From Endozoicomonas sp. NE40 (GTDB taxonomy: Bacteria > Pseudomonadota > Gammaproteobacteria > Pseudomonadales > Endozoicomonadaceae): 64,000 nucleotides of DNA. Positions 16,765 through 27,300 of this stretch are shown piece after piece. The notes under the pieces were generated by a model. The model saw only the letters and a list, made by a program, of their open reading frames with translations. It ran no database searches and had not been told where the DNA came from. The stretch is taken from contig NZ_JBEWTB010000001.1 in the NCBI RefSeq assembly GCF_040549045.1, positions 62,001 to 126,000 on the forward strand, read 5' to 3'. How positions within the stretch are numbered: the first letter of the stretch is position 1; every line of letters starts with the position of its first letter. The position numbers and the translations under genes were made by a program.

Positions 16765-19014
16765 TCTATTCGCTCCCGAACGACGGCACTGCTGCTGGCA
16801 CTGCTGAGTCTGCCTCTGGCAAGCTCCGCGCTGGCGGCCTCTGCGGACCAGTTCACCCATACCCCTGATGCCGCTATCTGGGGCTATAACGTCAAGAACC
16901 TCAGTAACGTCAGTCCCGAGGCCTGTGCCACCGCCTGCCTCGATCCGGCCAATGGCTGGTGCGTCTCCTTCGACTACCATAAGGCGGGGCAGTGGTGCGA
17001 CCTCAGCGATCAGCGCGCCGAGGACATCGGCGGTCTCAAGACCGACTACGCCGGTGACCCTCTCGACCACTATAGCCTCAAGCCCAGCCCCCCTGTACCG
17101 GACGGGTTTATCCATACCGCCAACGCCGCCATCTGGGGTCATAACGTTAAACGCCTCAGTAACGTCACCGTCGCCCAGTGCGCCGCCGCCTGCGACGACC
17201 CAGAAAACGGCTGGTGCGTCTCCTTCGATTACCATAAGGCGGATCAGTGGTGCGACCTCAGCGACCAGCGCGCTACCGACATCGGTGTCGGCGGCCTCAA
17301 GACCGACTACGCCGGTGACCCTCTTGATCATTACAGCCGAAGGACCAACGACACTGTTCGCCTGATTGTGGTGGCCGATACCCAGGGCAACAGCAACCCG
17401 GGCGTAGCACCCATCGTCCCCCGGCTGATCAGCGACATCATCGCCCGCAGCCCCGACGCGGTGCTGTTTCCCGGCGATCTGGTAGCCACCGGCACAATTT
17501 CCACCTTCAATGAATGGAAATCCCTGACCAGCGCACTGGGCGACCGTCGTATCATGACCCCCGGCAATCACGATCTGCCAGGGCGTTCTGCCACCAATGA
17601 AGACTGGCAGAAGATCTTCAACTGGCTTCCCGACAGCCAGCCGGTACCCAACATCGCCACCGCCGACCCCGGCGACACGGTGACCGGCATGGACCGGATG
17701 GACTATTACCTCGACATCACGCCCAACATTCGGGTGATCTCCGCCACCACCGACCGGGATGCCCTGTCGGGAGAAAGCCACACTCACTCCGGCGGCTACG
17801 AGATCATCGGCGGCGAGCCTAAGGCGCTGGACTGGTTCCGCAGCGTCATGGCGCTGGAGTCCACCCGTCAGAAAGAGTTCGTGTTCGTGATGACCCATCA
17901 CTCCATCACCACCCAGATGAGCGAACTCAACTCCCCCATCGCCCTCACCAAAGGCACGCCCACAGTCTGGTGGCAGGCCATCGCCAGGGGCTTTGACAGC
18001 GGCAGCGCCAAAGCTGACGCGCTCTTTACCGGCCACATGCACTCCTATCATCCCAACCGCCCGGACCCTCACACCAGCACCTCGGAGGTGATTGTCGGCA
18101 CCGGCGGCGGTGATACCGTCTTTGGCGCCACCCCCCAGCGGCGGGTACATGGCTTTATGGAGGTGGTCATCAAAGACGGTGTCGCCACCGGCACCTTCTT
18201 TGGGGACAGCAACGGTAGCATCGATGGCTGGTCATTTACCGAAGCCCTCGACACCTTTACCGTGGCTGATAAGAGCGGTCTGCCCACCGGCGAACTGGCC
18301 TGGTATGGCTTTGATGGCGGCAACGCCCAGTCAGACCAGTCCGGCTCGCCTCTCTCTAAGGGCGTGGCGCTTAATTTCAATGTGGGGGCCTACAGCGGCT
18401 TCGACAGTGACCGCAGCAGCGACGTGCTGATCCTCGACGGCCAGGGTTTCGCCGATTCCAGGAGCCTCAATGATCATGTGTTTCAGGTTCTGGGGGACTT
18501 GCGCCTGCAGCTCTGGGCAGAGGCAGACGGTGAGCTGGGCAGCGACAGCCTCGATAATGTGCTGGTCGCCTTTGGCGACTCCGACGGAGCGCTGACCAGC
18601 AAAAGCTGGCAGGATGTCTTCAGTGAAGAGCTGGCCAACTACAGCTACATTCTGTCCTACACGACAGCCGGCCACTTACAGATGAGGTGGGAATATTTCG
18701 ACCAGCCCGAGGCCGAAGCGCAGGCAAAGACTGTTATCCTCACCTCGACAGCCGCCGTAGCCGATCCTCAGCAGTGGCACCAGATTGAGGTGATTCGCAG
18801 CGCCCGGGATAACACCCTGCGCTTTGTGGTGGACGGCTCGCAACTGGGAGAGACGCTCTCATTCAGCCATCTGCCCACCGGCGGCGGCGCAGGCTCGCTC
18901 TACCTCGGGGCGCTACCGGATATCCGCGAGGGCGAGGACGGCGGCATCGCCACATTCTCCGGCAAACTCGACGACGTAAGGATCAGCAACAGTCTGGGCC
19001 AGTCACCGCTTTAG
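16762..19014 (+). CDS. secreted calcineurin-like metallophosphoesterase with two PAN-like domains and a C-terminal LamG-like domain
   Basis: About 750 aa from the ATG at 16762, which opens a standard signal peptide (ALLLALLSLPLASSALA). Two tandem repeats of about 75 aa follow, each with TxxAAIWGxNVKxLSNV, CAxxCxDPxNGWCVSFDYHKAxQWCDLSDQRA and GGLKTDYAGDPLDHYS; they look like cysteine-rich PAN/apple adhesion modules. The catalytic domain has metallophosphoesterase motifs VVADTQG, FPGDLVATG, TPGNHDLPG, MTHHSITT and GHMHSYHP. A C-terminal jelly-roll/LamG-like domain closes the protein. It is presumably exported and binds a surface or polymer while releasing phosphate. A Pho box upstream agrees with that role. 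Confidence 0.88.
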   Translation: MSIRSRTTALLLALLSLPLASSALAASADQFTHTPDAAIWGYNVKNLSNVSPEACATACLDPANGWCVSFDYHKAGQWCDLSDQRAEDIGGLKTDYAGDPLDHYSLKPSPPVPDGFIHTANAAIWGHNVKRLSNVTVAQCAAACDDPENGWCVSFDYHKADQWCDLSDQRATDIGVGGLKTDYAGDPLDHYSRRTNDTVRLIVVADTQGNSNPGVAPIVPRLISDIIARSPDAVLFPGDLVATGTISTFNEWKSLTSALGDRRIMTPGNHDLPGRSATNEDWQKIFNWLPDSQPVPNIATADPGDTVTGMDRMDYYLDITPNIRVISATTDRDALSGESHTHSGGYEIIGGEPKALDWFRSVMALESTRQKEFVFVMTHHSITTQMSELNSPIALTKGTPTVWWQAIARGFDSGSAKADALFTGHMHSYHPNRPDPHTSTSEVIVGTGGGDTVFGATPQRRVHGFMEVVIKDGVATGTFFGDSNGSIDGWSFTEALDTFTVADKSGLPTGELAWYGFDGGNAQSDQSGSPLSKGVALNFNVGAYSGFDSDRSSDVLILDGQGFADSRSLNDHVFQVLGDLRLQLWAEADGELGSDSLDNVLVAFGDSDGALTSKSWQDVFSEELANYSYILSYTTAGHLQMRWEYFDQPEAEAQAKTVILTSTAAVADPQQWHQIEVIRSARDNTLRFVVDGSQLGETLSFSHLPTGGGAGSLYLGALPDIREGEDGGIATFSGKLDDVRISNSLGQSPL

Positions 19015-19036
19015 CCACATAAACAGCCATGAGCGA

Positions 19037-19080
19037 ATGAAATATTTTTTCGTCACCCCCGGTGATGAAAAAATATTCAT
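19037..19080. terminator. long symmetric hairpin after the phosphoesterase gene
   Basis: An almost perfect inverted repeat. The left arm is ATGAAATATTTTTTC plus GTCACC and the right arm is GGTGATGAAAAAATA plus TTCAT, around a CCC loop. The A/T tracts on both sides make it a good bidirectional intrinsic terminator. It separates the phosphoesterase gene from the type VI module. Confidence 0.75.
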
Positions 19081-19219
19081 GGTAAAAAATAGTGTCAGAG
19101 TCGCTTTTATAGGTGTGGTAAAGCCTTTCCGATGGCTTTTCATTCTGGTTAGATAACAGTCAGTCAACTTTGTTTGTCAAAGTTGTTTAGCACCCATTAT
19201 TTGAAAGAGGACTTCAAAC

Positions 19220-19708
19220 GTGGCGATTTACCTTAACTACAACAACAAAACACCCGCCGGTAATGTGACAGCAAAAGGTTATGAAAACTGGATCGAAGTA
19301 GACTCTTTCTCCTTCGGGGTCGGTCGCAGTATCACCATGGAGTCAGGTGCCATGGCCAACCGTGAGGCCAGCCGCCCTTCGCTCAGTGAAGTGTCGCTCA
19401 CAAAAATGCTGGACGCTTCTTCAGGCGGACTGTTCAAAGAGTCTGTTACCGGTTCTGACGGGGTGAAGGTACAGATTGACATTGTTCAAACCGGTGCCAA
19501 AGCGGTGCAGAAATTTGCCAGTTATATTCTGGAAGACTGCATTGTGTCGTCTTACAGCATTGGAGCTTCTGCCGGCGGCGCGCCAACGGAAACCATCACC
19601 CTGAGTTTTGCCCGGATTGAAGGCGACCTCTCCCACGCCGACAAGACCAACAAGAACAAGCAGAATATGAAAGTCGGTTACGACCTGACCACGGCTGAGC
19701 CGATCTGA
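19220..19708 (+). CDS. hcp: Hcp-family type VI secretion tube protein
   Basis: A 162-aa Hcp1-type protein that forms the hexameric inner tube of the type VI apparatus and can carry effectors. Characteristic features are MAIYLNYNN, an early GYENWIEVDSFSFGVGR strand, MESGAMANREASRPSLSEVSLTK, and a C-terminal ETITLSFARIE strand with VGYDLTT near the end. The start is a GTG at 19220 with a GAGGAC site. It begins the module and is followed by vgrG after 83 nt. No sheath, baseplate or membrane-complex genes are present in the window, so this is an orphan Hcp. Confidence 0.93.
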   Translation: MAIYLNYNNKTPAGNVTAKGYENWIEVDSFSFGVGRSITMESGAMANREASRPSLSEVSLTKMLDASSGGLFKESVTGSDGVKVQIDIVQTGAKAVQKFASYILEDCIVSSYSIGASAGGAPTETITLSFARIEGDLSHADKTNKNKQNMKVGYDLTTAEPI

Positions 19709-19791
19709 AGCCGTTACGGTTTCTGTCTCCAACGGCAGGGACAGCGATGTCCCTGCCTGTCAGTGTTTATCGATACGGATGTCTGTAAGCT

Positions 19792-21651
19792 ATGCCCTCC
19801 CTCAATCAGAATAAACGACTCATCACCATTGACACGCCACTGGGAGAAGACGCTTTTGTGGTTCGTGAGCTGGAAGGCAGAGAGGCTCTGTCAGAACTGT
19901 TCAGTTTTCAGGTCACCCTGCTGGCGGATGATGACAACATCAGCCCTGAGCAGATTCTGGGTAAAGCCGTTACGCTGGCTATCCACAGCTCCGGTGACGA
20001 TAATCCGAGATACATCCATGGTCATATTAACCAGTTCGTTGCCCTGGACAGCCAGGAAGGCGTTCGTCGTCTTTATCAGGCCATGATCGTACCGGCCCTG
20101 TGGTTTACGACACTGGGCCGACAAAACAGAATTTTCGAGAACAAGGATTTCCTGCAGATCATTCAGGAAGTGCTGGCCGATTACACCAGCGTGACCCTCA
20201 GCAAAAACACCTCAGGCAGTTACGTCAAGCGACGTTACTGTACCCAGTTTGAAGAGACGGACTTTGAGTTCATTGCCAGGCTGCTGGCCGAAGAAGGGGT
20301 GTGCTTCCATTTTGAACATGCCCGGGGGGCTCATCGTTTCTGCCTTGCGGACAAGTCCAGCGCCTATTCATCAGCACTGTCTGCGCCGGTCCCTTTTACC
20401 GGAACCGGCAGCAGCCCGCTGGAGAACAGCGTGACGGAATGGCAGCGGCATTACCGTTATCACACGGCCAGTGTCGAGTATCGGGATAACCAGCCTTTCT
20501 CCGCATCGGAGTGGATGAAAAAAGAGATTAAAGACGCCACCACCCATAAAGCGCTGAGCAGTGAAAAGCCTTTACGTGAGTACTATGGCCGCTTTCATTA
20601 CGAGAAAAAAACCGACAATCAGACCAAACTGACGGAAAGCAACGCCAAACAGAAAGCCCGTAACGCCATCCTGAATCACGAAGGTACATTCGACACGGCC
20701 AATGGCCAGAGCAGCTGCTGTGAACTCTATGCGGGTTCCCGGTTTGAGCTGGATCATAGCATCAGCAGCGAAAGCGGCGATTATCTGGTGTCTGCCATCA
20801 GCCATCATGCAATAGACGGCAATGATCTGGAGACCCGGTACACTAACCGCTTTACCTGCCAGCCTGCCGACGTCTACAGCCCTCCTGACCCGGACCGGTT
20901 TCGTCGAATGATTCATGCGCCCCACTCTGCCCTGGTGATTGCGGTGCAGGCCGCCGGAGAACAGGGCGATGTGGATGCCCATACCCAGATAAAAGTGCAG
21001 TTTCCCTGGAAAAGTCAGCAGGACAGCTGTTGGGTCAGGGTCGCACAGTCCTTCGCCGGCAACCAGTGGGGTGCCAGTTTTGTACCCCGCGTTGGTCAGG
21101 AAGTGGTGGTTGAATATTTTAATGGTGATCCCGACCGGCCGGTGGTGACCGGTGCCTTATACAACAGCGACAATCCGGGTCCCGGCTATTCCAAAACCCA
21201 GAGCGGCTGGAAAACCCAGTGGGAAGGCAGCCAGTTTAACGAGATGCGTCTGGACGATAAAAAAGGGTCCGAAGAGGTTTATATCGAGGCGGGCAAAGAC
21301 TGGAAAGTGCTGGTCCATAACGACAACACGGAAACCGTTGAAAACAACCAGACCATCGACGTCAAAAACAACCGCGCCGTTACCGTCAGCGACGGCAACG
21401 AGACCAAGGAAGTCACTAAGGGAACCCAGAAAACCACGGTCAAAGGTGCTGTGACCATTGAGTCGAAAACCAGCATCACGTTAAAGGTCGGTACGTCGGT
21501 GATCAAGATAGACCCAAACGGTATCTCCATTAAAGCCACCCAGATCGAATCCAAATCTTCCGCCAATACCAAGGTTCAGGCGGGTGCCATGATGGATGTA
21601 AAAGGAGGAGCCATTACCTCCGTCAAAGGCGCACTGGTCAAGGTGAATTAA
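19792..21651 (+). CDS. vgrG: type VI secretion spike protein VgrG
   Basis: A 619-aa VgrG/TssI. The N-terminal gp27-like part has FQVTLLADDDNISPEQILGK, a Phage_GPD-type domain with FEETDFEFIARLLAEEGVCFHFEH, then the gp5 OB domain (KVQFPWKSQQDSCWVRVAQSFAGNQWG, FVPRVGQEVVVEYFNGDPDRPVVTG). A C-terminal beta-helix of short repeats follows (NNQTIDVKNNRAVTVSDGNE). It stops soon after the helix and has no extra effector domain, so it should deliver separate cargo. Its stop is 1 nt before the adaptor-like gene start, consistent with co-translation. Confidence 0.95.
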   Translation: MPSLNQNKRLITIDTPLGEDAFVVRELEGREALSELFSFQVTLLADDDNISPEQILGKAVTLAIHSSGDDNPRYIHGHINQFVALDSQEGVRRLYQAMIVPALWFTTLGRQNRIFENKDFLQIIQEVLADYTSVTLSKNTSGSYVKRRYCTQFEETDFEFIARLLAEEGVCFHFEHARGAHRFCLADKSSAYSSALSAPVPFTGTGSSPLENSVTEWQRHYRYHTASVEYRDNQPFSASEWMKKEIKDATTHKALSSEKPLREYYGRFHYEKKTDNQTKLTESNAKQKARNAILNHEGTFDTANGQSSCCELYAGSRFELDHSISSESGDYLVSAISHHAIDGNDLETRYTNRFTCQPADVYSPPDPDRFRRMIHAPHSALVIAVQAAGEQGDVDAHTQIKVQFPWKSQQDSCWVRVAQSFAGNQWGASFVPRVGQEVVVEYFNGDPDRPVVTGALYNSDNPGPGYSKTQSGWKTQWEGSQFNEMRLDDKKGSEEVYIEAGKDWKVLVHNDNTETVENNQTIDVKNNRAVTVSDGNETKEVTKGTQKTTVKGAVTIESKTSITLKVGTSVIKIDPNGISIKATQIESKSSANTKVQAGAMMDVKGGAITSVKGALVKVN

Positions 21652-21652
21652 T

Positions 21653-22279
21653 ATGCCTGCATTAAAAAAGTTAGACACCCGTCGTGCCAGCCAGGTCACC
21701 AGTCGTTATGAGCTGGACGACGAACTGGAACCTCTGTTAACTGAGGATATGACACCGGAAGCCTTTATACGGGTATTGCTGGAGCAGCAGCACTACCTTG
21801 AGTGCGCGCGCTTTCTTGCCCATGCCCTGCCGAAACGGGAAGGCATCTGGTGGGCCTGTCTGGCTGCGCGTTTTACCCATACGCCGGATACCGACGCACT
21901 GCAACAGAGAACCCTGCAGGTGGCTGAAAGCTGGGTACGCAACCCCACTGAAGAGTTGCGCCAGCAGGCTGAAAAACTGGCGATACTGGGTAAATACAAG
22001 ACACCGGACTGCTGGGTTGCCACCGCAGCCTTCTGGAGTGTGGGCAGTATTGCCGATGAGGGTGCGCCCCCGATGGCTGCCCCACCCTACCTCTATGCCC
22101 ATGCGGTTACGGGGGCGATTGGCCTGGCGGCAGTGGCTGAGTCGGAAGAAGCCATCAACCGGAACTACCAGCGATTTCTGAGTCAGGGGCTTGACCTTGC
22201 CCGTGGTGGCAAAGGGATGATACACGACGATGTTTTAAGTTTGCTGGATGCACCGGAGATGGACCCGGCCACGGTTTAG
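21653..22279 (+). CDS. type VI-associated adaptor-like protein (DUF6931-like)
   Basis: A soluble, helix-rich 208-aa protein beginning directly after vgrG. The segment WWACLAARFTHTPD and the alanine/glycine-rich AVTGAIGLAAVAESEE region resemble small proteins found beside VgrG genes that have been annotated as DUF6931. By position, between a spike and a putative effector pair, it could act as a chaperone or adaptor loading the lipase onto VgrG. The family name comes from memory of similar proteins and the function is inferred from context only. Confidence 0.6.
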   Translation: MPALKKLDTRRASQVTSRYELDDELEPLLTEDMTPEAFIRVLLEQQHYLECARFLAHALPKREGIWWACLAARFTHTPDTDALQQRTLQVAESWVRNPTEELRQQAEKLAILGKYKTPDCWVATAAFWSVGSIADEGAPPMAAPPYLYAHAVTGAIGLAAVAESEEAINRNYQRFLSQGLDLARGGKGMIHDDVLSLLDAPEMDPATV

Positions 22280-22300
22280 CGGAAGCTCAGGAAACCATCA

Positions 22301-22774
22301 ATGATCCGAAATGTTATCAGCCTTGTTTTTCTTATATTCGTGTCATCACCAGGAGCGGCTATGTCTATTTTAGATGCAGGAAAAGCCTGCATAGCGTCTG
22401 AACTCAGTGTCACCGTTACTCATAATGGCAAGCCAGTAAGAGGTGCAAAAATAACCCGCCAGGTTGAGTGGGACAATGTGGGTGAAAAGAGCGATAGCAC
22501 AACGACCAGCGCATCAGGTGAGTTTAAATTACCTGCTCTTTATATGCGGTCACTGGTAAGAAGCATTCTGCCGCTTGAGTTTGTAGCATCAACTCTGGTT
22601 CAGATAGACATTGACGGGGAATACACAGAAATACTTTACGCAGTCAAAAGGTCTGAAGAACCCGGTGTCGAATTTGGTGGAAAAACTGTCCTGAAGTGCG
22701 AATTAAGCCGGGACGAAAGCACTCATAGGTTCGGCGCAAGCCTGTTAAGCACAAGATGTGAAATCATAGAATAA
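22301..22774 (+). CDS. exported small protein, candidate immunity protein for the lipase
   Basis: A 157-aa protein with a signal peptide (ISLVFLIFVSSPGAAM). The mature part looks all-beta, with LSVTVTHNGKPVRGAKITRQVEW, a carboxypeptidase-regulatory-like or transthyretin-like opening similar to proteins annotated DUF6795. A type VI phospholipase acts in the periplasm of the target, so an immunity protein would also need to be periplasmic. This one is, and it sits directly upstream of the lipase. That pairing is the main support. The reverse possibility, a small accessory protein of unrelated role, remains open. A GGAAAC ribosome site precedes the ATG. Confidence 0.6.
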   Translation: MIRNVISLVFLIFVSSPGAAMSILDAGKACIASELSVTVTHNGKPVRGAKITRQVEWDNVGEKSDSTTTSASGEFKLPALYMRSLVRSILPLEFVASTLVQIDIDGEYTEILYAVKRSEEPGVEFGGKTVLKCELSRDESTHRFGASLLSTRCEIIE

Positions 22775-22802
22775 TGATCAGCTTTGATAACAATGGATAA
22801 CT

Positions 22803-23969
22803 ATGTCTACTTTACCTGCAAAGCTATCCGTGATGATGGCTTCAGATATCTATCTTGTTAATAATGATAACCTGGATTTAAACATCAACAGACGTTTGAA
22901 AGCTGTTCTGAAAACTTATAAACCTTATTTCGACCTGGGTATTGAAAATAAGCTACAGGGCAAGTCTGGTGGTTTGATTCTCAATAAGACGACAAGTTTT
23001 GGTATTGTTTCGCAAGGGAAAGGGGCTTATTCAGACGACGTATTTATTATTCTGCGTGGCACTGCATCGGGGTATGATGTCCTGACAGACCTGAATGCTG
23101 GTTTCTCACGCTCTAACAACGGCCACATCGTTCATCTTGGGTTCAATAAAACATTCAAAACCATACAACCTCAGCTTGAACAGTTTTTTGCCCAGCAGCC
23201 CACAACGGTGAATACCGTGCATTGCATTGGGCATAGCCTTGGGGGGGCTCTGGCAACGCTGGCAGCTGAGTGGGCAGTGCAAACCAACTCTGGCTCACAG
23301 ATTAATCTTTATACTTTTGGCTGCCCGAGAGTCGGTATGTTGCCTTATGTCAGCTACTTCGAAAACCAGCCTTCAGTAGGGATATACCGGGCTTACCACA
23401 ATACAGACCCTGTTCCTATGGTGCCTGTCTGGCCTTTCATGCATCTGTTGGAAGAAGACTCTTTTTACCTGCCCGGTCGTGGTCACTATATCAACCCCGA
23501 ATATCACAAGATCACTCAATACCTTAATACAATCGGCTCCAGTGACTGGGAAGCACTGGGTTCGCTATACAAAGAGACGATAGAAGATACTGTTATTGAA
23601 CAATGGCTTGCTTCCGACAGTTTCGCCAGCTTAAACGCCAACACGATAAAGCTATTCAGCAGAGCCATTGGGTATGTCATACGCAAGGTGCTTAAAGCAA
23701 CAGGAGTTACCTTGCAAACGGCTTTTGGAACAGCAACAACAATTCTGGACCAGTTAGCCTATATCCTTCACAGAGGGATGACAGCACCAGAGGCAGTCTC
23801 TGGCTGGGTTGTTCGGTTGATTACCAAAATGGCGAGGTCACTCGGAATCACTATAAGGAAGGGGGCAAACCTGACATTGAGACTTATTCGCTACGTTTTG
23901 CAATCCATGTCAAACCATATACGAAGCCTGGTACAAAAGGCCGTCAATTTTATTACCCAGACGACTTAA
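22803..23969 (+). CDS. class 3 lipase, candidate type VI effector
   Basis: A 388-aa alpha/beta hydrolase of the lipase_3 family. A complete triad can be placed: nucleophile Ser145 in CIGHSLGGAL, Asp202 in HNTDPVPM and His228 in GRGHYINP. The oxyanion strand FIILRGTASG and FGCPRVGML also match. There is no signal peptide, as expected of a type VI cargo. After residue about 270 comes a helical C-terminal region with hydrophobic and basic stretches that may bind membranes. The gene lies within an hcp-vgrG-PAAR module and next to an exported candidate immunity gene. I infer a phospholipase or lipase toxin against competitors or host membranes. Confidence 0.8.
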   Translation: MSTLPAKLSVMMASDIYLVNNDNLDLNINRRLKAVLKTYKPYFDLGIENKLQGKSGGLILNKTTSFGIVSQGKGAYSDDVFIILRGTASGYDVLTDLNAGFSRSNNGHIVHLGFNKTFKTIQPQLEQFFAQQPTTVNTVHCIGHSLGGALATLAAEWAVQTNSGSQINLYTFGCPRVGMLPYVSYFENQPSVGIYRAYHNTDPVPMVPVWPFMHLLEEDSFYLPGRGHYINPEYHKITQYLNTIGSSDWEALGSLYKETIEDTVIEQWLASDSFASLNANTIKLFSRAIGYVIRKVLKATGVTLQTAFGTATTILDQLAYILHRGMTAPEAVSGWVVRLITKMARSLGITIRKGANLTLRLIRYVLQSMSNHIRSLVQKAVNFITQTT

Positions 23970-24049
23970 TTGAATAGCACAGCCCTCAGTCTGTGCCAGA
24001 CCACTGCCAACCCGTTGAACAAACATAAAAACAATCAGGAAGAACGCCA

Positions 24050-24343
24050 ATGGGAATGCCTGCCGCACGAGTGACCGATATGCATGTCTGCCCCATGACC
24101 AACCCCGGCCCGGTTCCCCATGTGGGCGGTCCGATATCGGTGGCCGGCGGGGCAACGGTATTGATTGCCAACCTGCCCTCAGCAACGGTTGGCAGTGCCT
24201 GTGTCTGCAGCGGCCCCCCGGACAGCATTGCCATGGGCAGCACCACCGTGATGTTCTGCGGCAAACCGGCTGCACGACTGGGAGATACAACAAGCCACGG
24301 CGGAAAGGTGGTGGCAGGCGCGCCGACAGTGCTGATAGGCTGA
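24050..24343 (+). CDS. PAAR-domain spike-tip protein
   Basis: A 97-aa stand-alone PAAR protein that caps the VgrG trimer. It shows the opening MPAARVTDMHVCPM, the repeated PHVGGPI and GSTTVMFCGKPAARLGD turns, and the final VVAGAPTVLIG strand. The ATG has an AGGAAG site. Being cargo-free, it fits with the lipase being delivered non-covalently. It closes the module. Confidence 0.93.
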   Translation: MGMPAARVTDMHVCPMTNPGPVPHVGGPISVAGGATVLIANLPSATVGSACVCSGPPDSIAMGSTTVMFCGKPAARLGDTTSHGGKVVAGAPTVLIG

Positions 24344-24395
24344 TGATGAAGCGCTCAGCCATTACTAGTGCTGTTCACATTAAGAAAAACCTTAA

Positions 24396-27300
24396 TCACT
24401 CAGTTAAACCAGGCGACTTTTCCTCCAACATCCACCACATTTCCTCTGGCAGATAAAATTCTTTATCACCAAAATCAGAGAGAGTGGGCGGCTTCGGCTG
24501 TTTAGTCTTTCGTTTTGGTTTTGCGGTATCGGGTTCATTGGTGGCCGTATCTGAATCCTGCATCTGGAACATCAAGTCAGTTGGAAAGGCAGTTGCTCGA
24601 CTTTCAGGTACCGGTTCCGATTCTGCCGTTTCTGAAGGAGAGGCCAGATGCCCGATCAGGGTATCAACCGGAGACAGGTCAGGAATGACCCATTCGATTT
24701 TCTTGTATGTCCTGCCTAGTGAAGGCGGCTTTTTTTTCGCTTTTGCTTTTGCTTTTGCTTTTGATTTTGATTTTTTTGTGACGTTATTAGCCCCGTATAC
24801 CCCTAAAGCGGTAACAAAGTCCTTTGTTTTCTGCTCGGTCGCCATGATCTCAGCAGGTGCCTGCTTCAGGCGGTTTAATGCAGCGGTCGCCCTGATCATT
24901 GCCTCTGAAACAAAAGCACCTTCTACCCGCAACTGATCCACTGTGTCCAGTAATTCGAGTCTTTCGTTCAGCAGCTCTACAGTCTTGAGCATGTCAGCAA
25001 CCAAATCACGCCATGACTCGATTTCCTTGCTGACTTCCCTGTGCAAACGGACGGCATTGGTAATGTAATTCTCCCGATCCTCCCGGCTTGCGAATTGAAT
25101 GTTATGTAATTCAAGCATTGCAAAACGTTCCTTTAAGGGCAGTTCGGGCCGGTTGATTAAATCCGTTATAAAGTGGATGTCCAGCTGAGCAGCGATCCTT
25201 TCGTACCGTCCCATGTTGTTCAGCCAGTTCATAGCTTCCCTGGTTTTTCTGAATAACTCATTCGCGTAAAGGCTGGCTTTTTCATAACTGGCTAATACGA
25301 GCTGTTCATCATCGGATGAAAGGTCTATGGCCTTATTAATGCATTGTATGGAATAAGCAAAATCTTTTTGCGCGTAGGACTCAGCCACTTCGTTCATGCC
25401 GATTTCCCACGGGGATTCCATAGCAGCCAGCTCAATGGTCTGATCCGTCGTCTGTGGTTTATCGTCAGGCTCTGGTTTTGCCTCGTTGTCGGGGATAAAA
25501 AACCGGTTGCGGGCTTTTTCAAGCTTTTTTCTGTCCCTGGCATCTTTGATTTCTTTCTCTTTTGATACGTCCTTCAGGTAACGTTCAAAACGTCTTTTTT
25601 GCGCCTGTTCGGCTCTCTCAACCGTACGCCTGTCTTCAGCTTCCCGGATATTGAGTCTGCGTCTGTGTTCCTCTAATACACTGTCCGGGCTTCTCCGGGG
25701 CTGCTGTTTTTCCAACGCCGGGAACTCATCGGCAAACAGCCGGTCCAGCCTGCGGATATCTTCATCGAAATAAGCCGGGTAGCCCTGTTCGATAAAGTGT
25801 TCGGTGTAACCCGGGACACGCTGATGATAACGGTAGTGAATATAATATAAATACAAATACAGACTGCTGTAAAAATCCTCCCTGAAGGCGGTGTTTTTCA
25901 GAAGGTACGCTTTTAAAAAGGACTTTGCCTTACCCGGCATCTGGGTGAAAAGGGAAAATGCCTTATGACTGTAATCATCATTCTTTATTTTTATGGATGA
26001 CCTGAGCATCGCGGGCAAACCCGACAGTATCTCAGCCATGGTTTCTTCAGGAATTTTCAAAGATGGCTTGCTGCTTAAAAACAGATAAAGTGAACGACTG
26101 TAATAAGACTGCCCCAGCCAGGTCACAAATATCCGCAACAGGTACTTTTGATCATTTGAGCGATAATACCGGCTCATAGTGGGAAGCAGCTCTTCCCATT
26201 TACTTTGCTCTGATAAACCAGCCATCTGAGACACTTCCTCATCGTAATGCAGTGTCCACTGCATGCGGCCTGCATCCAGAAAGTTCAGTGTATCCAGCAA
26301 AAGGGGAACGACCGTTGCCGTATTGAACAGTTCTTTTAATAGTTTTTCTTCTTCCCGATCACTAAAGGCAGCCAATGCCCGGGATATATAGTCGTGGTGT
26401 TTTTCCAGATAAAACAGGATCAACCCCATCGTAAAGGGTGTTTTCAGAGGCTCTGTTTCTGACTCTTTTTTTCTTAGCCTGTCCAGAGACTCAAGGGTGA
26501 TGGTTTTATAAAATTTCGCCAGCCGGTTAAGACCTCTCAGGTAGATGGCAATGTTGTTTTTGGTCTGTTCAATCACAATGTTTTCAACATCTTTTCTGTA
26601 TTTATTTTTTTTGTGATATTTCAATTCGTCCAGCACGGACGGTGAAAACAAATTAAGCACTTCCATGCTGGCCGAGAGAAAAACATCAACAAATGTACTG
26701 ATAAGGGTGCGTATCTTTTCTTCATCCGGGTCTTTGGTAAATCCATAAATTAAATTAATCGCTTCATCGACCTTTGCAGAACGCACATCATACTGTGTCT
26801 TTCTGATCTCTTTTTTGACTTGTTCGATGGCCTTCGAGGCTGTTTGGATGCTTTGTTTAACAGATCCGTTCTGTTTTCTCTCACAGCCCTTACACAGTTT
26901 TTCCTGGGATCTGTCACCGGCAGGAACGAGTTGACTGGCCGGGTATATTCCCTTGCAAGGGCCTGAACATTCAGATTTTTTCTCTGGCTTCTGTTGAGAT
27001 GGAGGAGGCTGTTCGGGCGAACCCGCCGCTGGTTCAGACTGGGCAACCGGAGCCTTCTTTGCCGGAGGAAGCTGTTCGGGTGAACCTGCCGCTGGTTCAG
27101 ACTGGGCAACCGGAGCCTTGTTTGCCGGAGGAGGCTGTTCGGGTGAACCTGCCGCTGGTTCAGACTGGGCAACCGGAGCCTTCTTTGCCGGAGGAGGCTG
27201 TTCGGGCGAACCCGCCGCTGGTTCAGACTGGGCAACCGGAGCCTTCTTTGCCGGAGGAGTCTGTTCGGGTGAACCTGCCGCTGGTTCAGACTGGGCAACC

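Noticed and set aside
16735..18150. 471-aa open frame antisense to the phosphoesterase
   Set aside because: A GC-rich shadow frame. The plus-strand gene has a signal peptide, domain motifs and a promoter, and the antisense product has no recognisable domain.
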